A stretch of 64,000 nt of DNA from G963664835 sp965220775 (lineage in GTDB: Bacteria; Chloroflexota; UBA6077; FW602-bin22; JBCLEL01), in the NCBI GenBank assembly GCA_965220775.1, contig OZ244845.1, positions 2,604,001 to 2,668,000 of the forward strand, given 5' to 3'. Both the position numbers and the translations under genes were made by a program. Below, one piece after another: positions 42,724 through 51,151 of the stretch (position 1 is the first letter of the stretch; each line of letters begins with the position of its first letter). Under the pieces are notes generated by a model. It did not search any database and had not been told where the DNA came from. It saw only the letters and a program-made list of their open reading frames with translations.

Positions 42724-44205
42724 CTAGTCTGCCAAGTCCAGCGCTAGCTGCACGAAGTTCCGGGTCGGTACACCGGTCGCGCCTTTGGCAAGGTAGGGCG
42801 ACTCCCCCTCCGTCCAGGCGGTGCCGGCGATGTCCAAGTGCGCCCACGACACGTCGTCTTCGACGAAGTTCTTGATGAAGTAAGCGCCGGTAATGGTCCC
42901 TCCGGCCCGTCCGCCTACGTTCGACATATCCGCTATCGGGCTCTTCAGTTGCTCGCCATATTCATCGCCTATAGGCAGTTGCCACAGACGGTCGCCGGCT
43001 TTTCTTCCGCTCGCAATCACCTGGTCGACCCATTCCTGGGGCCCGCCCAGAACGGCCGAGTGATGGTTTCCGAGCGCTATGATCACTGCGCCGGTCAACG
43101 TCGCGGCGTCCACGATTCGCTTTGCCCCCAGTCTCTGGGCGTGGACGACCGCATCCCCCAATATCAACCTGCCCTCGGCGTCGGTGTTCAGCACCTCCAC
43201 CGTCTTGCCGTTCATTGCCGTCAGGACGTCGCCGGGACGGATGGCTCGGTCCGAAGGCATGTTCTCGACAGCCGGTACCACGCCGATGACGTTGATCTTC
43301 GGATTCAGTTGGGCGATTGCCGACATTGCCGCGATGGTTGCCGCACCGCCGGACATGTCCATCTTCATCTCTTCCATGCCCCTGGAGGGTTTGATCGAAA
43401 TCCCGCCCGTGTCGAACGTCACCGCCTTGCCAACCAGCGCGAGATCCGGCGGACCGTCACCGCGTCCGTTGTGCGTCAGCACGATCATTCGCGGCGGCTC
43501 GGCGCTGCCCAGGGCGACGCCAAGTATTAGTCCGGCGCCAATCTCAGCCAGCCGGACTTCGTCCATCACGTCAATTTCGAGACCGTACCGCCCGGCAACC
43601 TCGATAGCCTCTTCCGCCAGTTTCCGGGGAGGAAGCAGATTTCCCGGCTCGTTGGCCAGCCGGCGGGCAAAGTTGATCGCTTTGCCGATGATCGCTCCCC
43701 GCTCGACGCCGGACCGCGCGTCGGAGATTCGCTCGTCAGAATCGTGAACGATCAGCTCTTCCAGAGACTTGCTGTCATCCTCCTTCTTCTTGTAAGTGCC
43801 CAGATCGAACGGACCGATCACTGCGCCCTCAACCGCGGATTGGGCCAGCCGACCCGAATCCAACTCGGACCGTAAGCACAGCGCCGCCTTCGAAACGTCG
43901 CGCTTGGAGAGCTGTCGAGCCGCCACGCCGGCAACGTTGCGGGCCCTGACAAGGTCGAACTCGTCTCGTTTCCCCCCGCCAACGACGATGAGCCGGCCGG
44001 CGGCTATGCCATCGACCAATGGAACCGATGTCACCTCGTGTAGCTTGCCCTCGATCTCGCCAAGCTCGATCAGTCGGTCGACCAACCCGTTCGTCATCCC
44101 GTCGACTTCTGCGAGGTCGCCGGCCTGTTCCCCTTCGTAGACAACCACCGCGATTGCGTCGACGGCGATCGTACTCAGCGACTCGGAGCTGGCAGTGATC
44201 TTCAT
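42724..44205 (-). CDS. pepA: Leucyl aminopeptidase, M17 family
   Basis: 493 residues. N-terminal macro-like domain, then catalytic domain with AVTFDTGGISIKPSRGMEEM (two metal ligands), NTDAEGRLIL signature and AHLDIAGTAW. Hexameric dizinc exopeptidase in the cytosol; in some bacteria it also acts in site-specific recombination (Xer). ATG follows GGGAGG. The promoter has a TATAAT 50 bases upstream. Confidence 0.95.
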   Translation of the reverse strand: MKITASSESLSTIAVDAIAVVVYEGEQAGDLAEVDGMTNGLVDRLIELGEIEGKLHEVTSVPLVDGIAAGRLIVVGGGKRDEFDLVRARNVAGVAARQLSKRDVSKAALCLRSELDSGRLAQSAVEGAVIGPFDLGTYKKKEDDSKSLEELIVHDSDERISDARSGVERGAIIGKAINFARRLANEPGNLLPPRKLAEEAIEVAGRYGLEIDVMDEVRLAEIGAGLILGVALGSAEPPRMIVLTHNGRGDGPPDLALVGKAVTFDTGGISIKPSRGMEEMKMDMSGGAATIAAMSAIAQLNPKINVIGVVPAVENMPSDRAIRPGDVLTAMNGKTVEVLNTDAEGRLILGDAVVHAQRLGAKRIVDAATLTGAVIIALGNHHSAVLGGPQEWVDQVIASGRKAGDRLWQLPIGDEYGEQLKSPIADMSNVGGRAGGTITGAYFIKNFVEDDVSWAHLDIAGTAWTEGESPYLAKGATGVPTRNFVQLALDLAD

Positions 44206-44254
44206 TGTTTCCCTCCTGACTCCCTGAGGCCGTGCCTCTTCAAGAGCGGTAGCG

Positions 44255-44260
44255 ATTATA
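44255..44260 (-). promoter_or_regulatory. -10 box of pepA
   Basis: TATAAT on the minus strand, 50 bases before the pepA ATG; no matching -35. The divergent PIG-L gene has TAGAAT near 44343. Confidence 0.45.
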
Positions 44261-44384
44261 GCACCGCGAATAGAGTCGAATGCCCCCAGCGCATACCTCT
44301 CGCGCCGGCCCGAACTCTAGACAAGCCGGCCGGCGCGAAAATAGAATCTCCTACGATTGTCTATCTCACTCGACGGAGGACCTG

Positions 44385-45101
44385 TTGGAGCAACAACCGA
44401 CCGAAGACCAATCCCGCGTACTGATAATTAGCGCCCACCCGGACGACAGCGAGTTCGGCGCCGCCGGATCGGCCGCCGTTTGGACCTCCGAAGGCAAAGA
44501 AGTCTTCTACCTCGTATGTACCCGGGGCGACAAAGGCAGCGACGACCCGAATATGACCTCCGAGCGTCTGTCGCAGATTCGGGAACGAGAACAGCGCAAC
44601 GCCGTAGCCGAAACCGGCGGGAAAGAGATCAACTTCCTCGATTTCAAAGATGGCGAGTTGACCCCTACCTACCAGTTCCGCGAGGCCATCGTGCGAGAGA
44701 TCCGGCGGGTGCGACCCTACACGATCGTCACCCACGATCCAACTCACGTTTACTCGGACCAAGGGATTAACCATCCAGATCATCGAGCAGTCGGCACCGC
44801 CGTGCTCGACTCGGTCTATCCAACTGCGCGCGACCGACTTAACTTCCTTCAGCACGAAGTCGAAGGACTAAAACCTCACAAGGTCAGGGAAATACTGCTC
44901 TGGGGCGCGCCCGAGCCCAATCATTGGGTTGACATTAGCGAAGGCATCGACAAGAAGGTCGCCGCGCTGGCTCAGCACAAGAGCCAGATCGGTGAGCTCG
45001 ACAAGCTGCGCGAGCGTTTGGCGGAGCGAGCGAGGCAGGTGGGTGTGGAACAGGGGATTCCCATGGCCGAGGCGTTTCGCCGCATCACCATGGGCAGATA
45101 A
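44385..45101 (+). CDS. PIG-L family deacetylase
   Basis: 238 residues from TTG 44385, 5 bases after GGAGG. Zinc-binding AHPDDSEFGAAGS and second motif HPDHRAVG; also CTRGDKGSDDPNM. The family removes acetyl groups from N-acetylglucosaminyl conjugates such as mycothiol or bacillithiol precursors, or LmbE-like substrates. The lack of a mycothiol gene nearby leaves the substrate open. Confidence 0.92.
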   Translation: MEQQPTEDQSRVLIISAHPDDSEFGAAGSAAVWTSEGKEVFYLVCTRGDKGSDDPNMTSERLSQIREREQRNAVAETGGKEINFLDFKDGELTPTYQFREAIVREIRRVRPYTIVTHDPTHVYSDQGINHPDHRAVGTAVLDSVYPTARDRLNFLQHEVEGLKPHKVREILLWGAPEPNHWVDISEGIDKKVAALAQHKSQIGELDKLRERLAERARQVGVEQGIPMAEAFRRITMGR

Positions 45102-45163
45102 CTCCTTTACAAGTCAATCGCCGGAGTTTTCCCTATATAGAGTAGGTTCCCGCCACCCGCTAC

Positions 45164-45415
45164 GTCATACCGGCCCCGTACCGCGATACGGGGCGGGAAT
45201 CCAGCCGAGGAGAGCTCTCCTCCCTCTCCCTCAGGGAGAGGGTTGGGGTGAGGGTCAATGGCGGAATCCTGGTACGACGTAGGCCCCCGACATTCATACC
45301 TTGGTGTGCCGGCGCCCGCCGGCGTGAACGATTAGCGCGAAGACGGCAGGCTCCCGCCGAGAGCCGAGACAGAGAAATGTAGCGTTGGGGCTTGTCCCCA
45401 GCTAGGGGTGGGGGG
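45164..45415. repeat. Repeat block with types B-like, C and A
   Basis: CCCCGTACCGCGATACGGGG palindrome at 45172-45195 within a B-like unit, a CCTCTCCCTCAGGGAGAGG hairpin with GGTTGGGGTGAGGG at 45221-45255, a partial type C at 45291-45333, and type A at 45375-45415. Here C precedes A, unlike the other blocks. No gene in 45102-45677. Confidence 0.7.
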
Positions 45416-45677
45416 GCGGCAGCCGGCATCAGCGATTGATACGAAAGCAAATGGTGCCCATCCGCCCACTCGGTGGAGTCAGAATCCGGCGCGAGGCCCC
45501 GAGACATGCCTCTGGTAAGACGTCCAGGTGATCCCCACCGATCGGCCTCAGTCGCAACTCGGCCGGGTAATCGTTGTGTCCACGGCACGGAACACGTTAA
45601 AGTTTAGGCGAGCACATTTGGACAATACGCAGGGTTCCTACAACCCTGCCGGACTTTGCTAATAGAAAGGGTGATAT

Positions 45678-46778
45678 ATGTCGTCAACAACGCTGATCAA
45701 GGAGGAGGACGTACTCGCTGCGCTGAGCACCGTGAACGATCCCGATCTAAGACGAGACCTTGTTTCGCTGAACATGATCGAGGACGTGAAGGTCGATGGC
45801 GGCGACGTCAGCTTCACAGTGGTCTTGACAACGCCGGCCTGTCCGATGAAAGGCGTAATCGAAGGCGATTGCAAGAAGGCTGTATCGGCCCTCGACAACG
45901 TCTCGAACATCACTATAAACATGACTTCCCGGGTTGTATCCACCCGGAGTCCGGCGAACAAGCAAGCCCTACCCGGCGTGCGCAATCTCATCGCCGTCGG
46001 CAGCGGCAAAGGCGGTGTAGGCAAAACGACCGTGAGCGTCAACGTGGCGCTGGCCCTCGCCGAGGCCGGCGCAAAGGTTGGTGTGTTGGACGCCGACATC
46101 ACCGGACCAAATGTTCCGCTCATGCTCGGAGTCGGAGGACAACCGACCGGATCGAACGGCAAGATCGCGCCCTTGGTCGCTTACGGCGTGAAGGTGATAT
46201 CGATTGCATTCTTCGTCCCAGAGGGTCAGCCAATCATCTGGCGAGGCCCCATGGTCGGCGGTGCCATTCAGCAGTTCCTGCGCGACGTCGATTGGGGCGA
46301 ACTCGACTACTTGATCGTGGACCTTCCGCCCGGGACCGGCGACGCGGCGCTATCGCTCGCCCAAGCCATCCCGCTAGGCGGCGTCGTTATCGTCAGCACC
46401 CCACAGGACGTGGCAGTCATGGACGCCTCCAAGTCGCTGGCAATGTTTCAGAAGCTGGAGGCGCCGATTATCGGCTTCGTCGAGAACATGAGCCAGTTCA
46501 TTTGCCCTCATTGCGGCGAACGCACCGACATATTCAGCTACGGCGGAGGTGAGCGGGCCGCGGCCGAGACGAATATGGACTTCCTAGGACGGATTCCACT
46601 GAACCCGCAGATCGTATTCGGTGGAGACCACGGGATGCCCGTACTGAAGTCTCATCCTGATTCGCTGGAGAGCCAGGCGTTCCGCGAGGTCGCGTCGGCA
46701 ATAGCGGCCCGGGTGAGCGTCCTGGCGGTCGGTTCCGCTTCCAAGAGGCCAACCTGGATTCCGCTGAAACCCGTATAG
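45678..46778 (+). CDS. mrp: Mrp/ApbC/NBP35-type iron-sulfur cluster carrier ATPase
   Basis: 366 residues. N-terminal MIP18/DUF59 domain (1-~85), deviant Walker A GKGGVGKT (110-117), switch DADITGPNVPLMLG, VDLPPGTGD, then CPHC (about 276-279), the bridging Fe-S ligands, and FLGRIPLNP. Delivers Fe-S clusters to apo-enzymes in the cytosol. GGGTGA lies upstream of ATG. Confidence 0.94.
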   Translation: MSSTTLIKEEDVLAALSTVNDPDLRRDLVSLNMIEDVKVDGGDVSFTVVLTTPACPMKGVIEGDCKKAVSALDNVSNITINMTSRVVSTRSPANKQALPGVRNLIAVGSGKGGVGKTTVSVNVALALAEAGAKVGVLDADITGPNVPLMLGVGGQPTGSNGKIAPLVAYGVKVISIAFFVPEGQPIIWRGPMVGGAIQQFLRDVDWGELDYLIVDLPPGTGDAALSLAQAIPLGGVVIVSTPQDVAVMDASKSLAMFQKLEAPIIGFVENMSQFICPHCGERTDIFSYGGGERAAAETNMDFLGRIPLNPQIVFGGDHGMPVLKSHPDSLESQAFREVASAIAARVSVLAVGSASKRPTWIPLKPV

Positions 46779-46871
46779 CGAATTTCTGCTGCGAGGACCG
46801 CCGGGCGAGAGTCACGGTTCATTCGCCGGATCAGTAGCTCCAGGCAAGGTTGGAGAGCACTCCCTCCCGGC

Positions 46872-47795
46872 TTAGCCCTTTACTCCCGAGATTACGACGC
46901 CCTGCATAAAGAACCGCTGCGCAAACAAGAAGATAACCACCGTGGGTACCATCACCACCGTCGACGCCGCCATTACCGACTGAATCATGACCTGGCCCAT
47001 CATCATTTTCCCGAACAGCCTCAGTCCGACCGAAATTGGATAGAGATCAGGGTCGCTGAGAATCACCACCGGCATCAGGAACTCGTTGTACGCGCCCAAG
47101 AATGTGAAGATCCCAATCGCCACCATCGCCGGCTTCATCAACGGCAAGACGATCCGCCAGTACACCCCGAACCATCCGCAGCCGTCAATTCGCGCTGCGT
47201 CGTCCATCTCATGGGGTAGCGTCATGATGAACTGCCGCATCAGAAAGATGAAGAAGGGTCCTCCTCCCAGGAAGGCCGGCACCACCAGCGGAATGTAGGT
47301 GCCGAGAGCGTTCAATTCTCTCCAGATGATGTAAGTTGGGATCAGCGTTACGTAGAAGGGAATCATCATCGTGCTCAACACGATGATGAACAGCACACCT
47401 CTCCCACGGAAGCGCAACCGCGCAAACGAATAGGCGCACAACGATGAACTGAACAGGGTGCCGATCAAGTTGAGGCCCACAAGGATTGCCGTATTCTTGA
47501 ACCAGAACCAGTGGAAATGGTCTGTCCGGACCCCAAAGTTGTAGCCCGTGATGAAGATTGCACGGTAGTGCTCGATATTTATCTCTCGTGGGATCAGCGA
47601 CGGGGGAAAGCCAAGCAGGTCGTCGGTGTACTTCAACGACGTGCTGACCATGAAGAGGAACGGCAATATGAGTACGCAGCTAAACGCGATGAGCACCAGC
47701 TGCTTTATTGCAGCGGGCAGCGCGACCCGCAAAACCCAACCCTGTTGATGTCGGGTCGCAATCGTGCGCGGGACAAGCCTCGCGCTCTGGTCCAT
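46872..47795 (-). CDS. Carbohydrate ABC transporter permease (MalG type), orphan
   Basis: 307 residues with six predicted membrane helices and the EAA loop DDAARIDGCGWFGVYWRIVLPL that contacts the ATPase. It imports sugars with a MalF-type partner, binding protein and ATPase; none is encoded nearby, and repeats fill the upstream DNA where the rest would be expected. It may use partners elsewhere, or be the remains of a larger operon. Confidence 0.9.
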   Translation of the reverse strand: MDQSARLVPRTIATRHQQGWVLRVALPAAIKQLVLIAFSCVLILPFLFMVSTSLKYTDDLLGFPPSLIPREINIEHYRAIFITGYNFGVRTDHFHWFWFKNTAILVGLNLIGTLFSSSLCAYSFARLRFRGRGVLFIIVLSTMMIPFYVTLIPTYIIWRELNALGTYIPLVVPAFLGGGPFFIFLMRQFIMTLPHEMDDAARIDGCGWFGVYWRIVLPLMKPAMVAIGIFTFLGAYNEFLMPVVILSDPDLYPISVGLRLFGKMMMGQVMIQSVMAASTVVMVPTVVIFLFAQRFFMQGVVISGVKG

Positions 47796-47896
47796 CCGTC
47801 ACCAACTCCAATTCAGATCGATTCTAGTCCGTACGTGGCAGCCTTCCCTTAGCCGTCAGGCAACGTTCCCCGCCCCGCGGGAAGCCAACCCCAGAT

Positions 47897-48516
47897 CGTC
47901 ATTCGTACGAAAGCATGTCCCGGACTCCGATCCGGGATGCGCCTACGCCGCTTTCGAGCGCGCCGTTGAATCCCTCCATTCCGCGATCTCGGCATTCCGG
48001 CCCCTCAATTCGTCATTCCCGCGAAGGCGGGAATCCAGAGGGGAGGCGCGGGTTGTGGCAATGACGCTAGAACTCTCCCACCAACCAATGCACCCGATTT
48101 TCATACCTTAGTGTGCCGGCAACAGCCGGCATGAGCGATTGCTATGAAAGCATGTCCCGGACTCCGATCCGGGATAAACCGCTCCAGCAGCCTCTCATTA
48201 GTCATTCGCGGCATCCCTTCGTCATTCGTACGAAAATGCGCCTACGCCGCTTTCGAGCGCGCCGCTGAACCCCTCCATTCCGCGATCTCGTCATTCCGGC
48301 CCCTCAATTCGTCATTCCCGCGAAGGCGGGAATCCAGAGGGGAGGTGCGGGTTGTGGCAATGACGCTAGAACTCTCCCACCAACCAATGCACCCGATTTT
48401 CATACCTTGGTGTGCCGGCAACAGCCGGCATGAGCGATTGCTATGAAAGCATGTCCCGGACTACGTTCCGGGATAGACTCCCAACTCGTCACTCCGGCGA
48501 AAGCCGGAGTCCAGGG
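47897..48516. repeat. Tandemly duplicated ~240-bp repeat block (types B and C)
   Basis: 47937-48176 and 48235-48475 are nearly identical: ATGCGCCTACGCCGC, type B (48007-48043; 48306-48342), GGTTGTGGCAATGACGC, CCAACCAATGCACCC, type C (48097-48150; 48396-48449), CATGTCCCGGACT. A third type B lies at 48483-48516. No gene between 47796 and 48628. Confidence 0.9.
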
Positions 48517-48628
48517 GTGGGGAACCTCGTAGCGCCGGCCCTTGTCCCCCGGCCAACGACCACCGTCACCGCATGTGCATTTCGCAAATCGCCCAGGGGT
48601 CGCCGCACACCCCTGCTGCCGGCCCCGC

Positions 48629-49420
48629 CTACGCCATCCCGCCGGCCATCTCTATGATCGTCACGTACGCCCTTTGCGGATCGTTCAAGCACACGAACCG
48701 GCCCACGCCCGCGACTTCCAGGACCGGCGTAATCTCCGTAGCGCCCAGCCCCTTCGCCTTTGCCCGCGACGCCTCCAGGTCGGCGATCGCGAAATAGATC
48801 GACCAGTTGGCCGGCGTCGGGCCCCACTCCTCTCGAATCGCGATCATGCCCGCGGCCGGCTGGCCATCGAGCTGGAACAACGTGTACTCACCGCCATCCG
48901 CGCTCGGAGTGGCCATCGCCGACCACCCAAACAGACCCGTATAAAACCTCCCGGCGGCTTCTGTATCATGCGTCGACAGCTCGGTCCACGCCAGCGCGCC
49001 CGGCTCTCCGAAGATCTCAGCGCCTATCTGCTCCAACGGCTGCCAGATCGCGAACACGGCCCCCGTTGGATCTACTCCAAATCCCAGGCGACCCGACGTG
49101 AAAACGTCGAAGGGACCTTGAACCGTGCCTCCCAGCTCCTGGATCCGTCCGGCAGTCGCGTCGGCGTCCTCGACCGTGAAGTAGCTCGTCCACCTCGCCC
49201 GGCCGCCCGTCATCTCCTTCTGGTCCGGAGGCATCTCGTAGATCGCGCATGAGCTTCTACCCTGCTTGCTCAACATTGAGTACACCATGCCTTCGGGACC
49301 CTGCGTGTCAGTAGCGTCCAAGTCCAAGAGCTCGGCATAGAATCTCCGGGATCCCTCGGCGTCCGGCGTTGCCAGGTCCGCCCAGCTGAACATCCCCGGC
49401 TGGTGCTTTGTCACGTTCAT
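48629..49420 (-). CDS. Two-domain VOC (glyoxalase-like) protein
   Basis: 263 residues, two VOC modules: residues 10-125 (GMFSWADLATPDAEGSRRFY) and 140-255 (AWTELSTHDTEAAGRFYTGL). The pattern is that of PhnB/27-kDa antigen Cfp30B-like proteins, probably metal-dependent or metal-free binding proteins of unknown substrate. AGGAGGC upstream of ATG. Confidence 0.87.
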   Translation of the reverse strand: MNVTKHQPGMFSWADLATPDAEGSRRFYAELLDLDATDTQGPEGMVYSMLSKQGRSSCAIYEMPPDQKEMTGGRARWTSYFTVEDADATAGRIQELGGTVQGPFDVFTSGRLGFGVDPTGAVFAIWQPLEQIGAEIFGEPGALAWTELSTHDTEAAGRFYTGLFGWSAMATPSADGGEYTLFQLDGQPAAGMIAIREEWGPTPANWSIYFAIADLEASRAKAKGLGATEITPVLEVAGVGRFVCLNDPQRAYVTIIEMAGGMA

Positions 49421-49598
49421 TTTTGCCTCCTCGTTGGCTAAGCGCTGAGCGCCTCAGACAGTATACCCATGGAAACGGCTGCACCGAACCGATCCGCTTT
49501 GGCGAACAGGTCGTCGAGTGAGGGTAACCCAGGCAGCAACGCGTGCACATGGGCCCATACGGCCCATCCAACCCGACGTCACACACCCCAGAGGGAAT

Positions 49599-50426
49599 TC
49601 AAGGGAGGTTCAAAGTATCCGCTTGCATGTGCACCGGCGCACCAATAGTTGCCGGCAGGACCTCGAACGACGGATTGTTCATAAGAGCGTCAATGCAGCC
49701 GGCAGCGCCGCCGACGTAAGTGGTGTCCAAGTCGATATCCGTAGCGACGCACCACGCGCGGTCCTCCGGCCACCATATGCTCGCTGAGCCGTGCCAACCC
49801 CAGACGAAGAATGAAGCAATAGCTGAGAGAGGTCCCGCGTAGAGCAAGTAGTCCCGCCCGATGCCCCTGATTCGTCCGGCCGTCAGCACCTCGTCCGGCG
49901 GAGACAGCGCCTTGCTGCCTCCTGGGTAAGATAGTACCGACATCCCGCCCGGCGAGAACTGCCCGTAGCCCTCCCACACCGCGAAAAAGGATCGGTCCGG
50001 CGTCCCGGTGAAGCCGGCCAGGAATCCCGCCAACGCGACCGCATCGTCTTCATCCAGTCTCCCGTGAGTCGGATCCTCGCTCCACGGCGCGTCACCGGTC
50101 CCAGATCCGCTGACTGGTGCGCTGATACCCTCGAATGCCATCAAGGGATGCACCGTCCTGCCGCTCCAGCCGGCAACATCCGCCCATCGCACGCGCCCGT
50201 CATTCTCGTCCCGCGCCGGATGGAACAGCCGAACGTATGAGGCGAACCCTCTCGGAATCAACGCCCCCACCGTCGCGAACTCTCTCCCTAGACCCTCTTC
50301 CACCCAACGTGCCGGCGACACGTCCGGCAGGAACGTCAACCCCGGCGGATGAAAGCCCCGCCCGCCATCACTCAATGAATCCGACCCACCATAATCGATC
50401 CGCTTTGTGTATCGCCGGCGACTCAC
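49599..50426 (-). CDS. Uncharacterised protein at the end of the restriction operon
   Basis: 275 residues; GTG overlaps the preceding metallopeptidase stop by 4 bases (GTGA), so it is translated from the same mRNA. Trp/Gly-rich with RFFAVWEGYG-like segment (SFFAVWEGYGQFSPG) and SASIWWPEDRAWCVATDIDL. No known domain recognised; the pattern resembles uncharacterised actinobacterial/Chloroflexi proteins. No membrane helix. Confidence 0.75.
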   Translation of the reverse strand: MSRRRYTKRIDYGGSDSLSDGGRGFHPPGLTFLPDVSPARWVEEGLGREFATVGALIPRGFASYVRLFHPARDENDGRVRWADVAGWSGRTVHPLMAFEGISAPVSGSGTGDAPWSEDPTHGRLDEDDAVALAGFLAGFTGTPDRSFFAVWEGYGQFSPGGMSVLSYPGGSKALSPPDEVLTAGRIRGIGRDYLLYAGPLSAIASFFVWGWHGSASIWWPEDRAWCVATDIDLDTTYVGGAAGCIDALMNNPSFEVLPATIGAPVHMQADTLNLP

Positions 50427-51151
50427 AGCGGAAGCGTCCGGCCGACCTCGCGCAACCGCCGGCGCCGCTCCTGCGCATCCGGCAGCGCACTCGAGACCAG
50501 TCCCCAGAACTCCGGCGAGTGGCTCTTCACCGTCAGGTGTGCGAGCTCATGGACCACCACGTACTCGATCAGCGCCGGCTCCAGCATCATCGCCCTCCAG
50601 TTGAATCTCAACGTACCGTCCGGCGAGCAGCTTGCCCAACGTTGGCGCTGGTCCCTAATCAGTACCCGCGGCTCTTCTCCCCGGCCGAGCCGTGACCACC
50701 ATCGTTTCACGCCCGCCGGCAATCTCGCGCCGGCCCGGACCCTGTACCACCTGACTATCGCCCGGCGAATCCGCTCGTACCGTTCATCGCCATCCAGCCG
50801 CCCAGGCACCGTGATTCGAAAGCGCCAATGATCGAATCGCAACACCGGCCACCGCACGTCGGCCTCTTCGACGATCATACGCACGTTCCGGCCCAGGTAC
50901 GGCAGCGTCTCTCCGCTCACGAAGCGCTTAGGCGCCGCCTCCAGCATTGTCGATGACGAGTGGCTGAGGATCCACGCCGCCCGCTTTCGGACGATGGCAT
51001 GCAACTCGCCGTCCGGCGTTGCCGCCGGCGCCGCCACCTGAACACCGCCGCCATCCACCGTGATCTGCACCGTCTTCTGCCGGCGCTCGCTCCGGCGGAC
51101 GTCGAACTCGATCGTCGTGTCGCCGAAGCGGACGCTGTCCCGTACCGTCAC
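50423..51151 (-). CDS. YgjP/DUF45-type zinc metallopeptidase
   Basis: 242 residues from a GTG that overlaps the hsdR stop (GTGA). DUF45/YgjP marks: IRDQRQRWASCSPDGTLRFN, then catalytic VVVHELAHLTVKSHSPEFW. These SprT/M48-like proteins are regularly encoded downstream of hsdR in type I systems; whether they process HsdR is unknown. A longer frame reaching 51226 is rejected because it reads through the end of hsdR. Confidence 0.92.
   Translation of the reverse strand: MTVRDSVRFGDTTIEFDVRRSERRQKTVQITVDGGGVQVAAPAATPDGELHAIVRKRAAWILSHSSSTMLEAAPKRFVSGETLPYLGRNVRMIVEEADVRWPVLRFDHWRFRITVPGRLDGDERYERIRRAIVRWYRVRAGARLPAGVKRWWSRLGRGEEPRVLIRDQRQRWASCSPDGTLRFNWRAMMLEPALIEYVVVHELAHLTVKSHSPEFWGLVSSALPDAQERRRRLREVGRTLPL

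Noticed and set aside
49308..49586. 92-codon minus-strand frame upstream of the two-domain VOC gene
   Set aside because: Overlaps the VOC gene start in another frame, no ribosome site, no domain.
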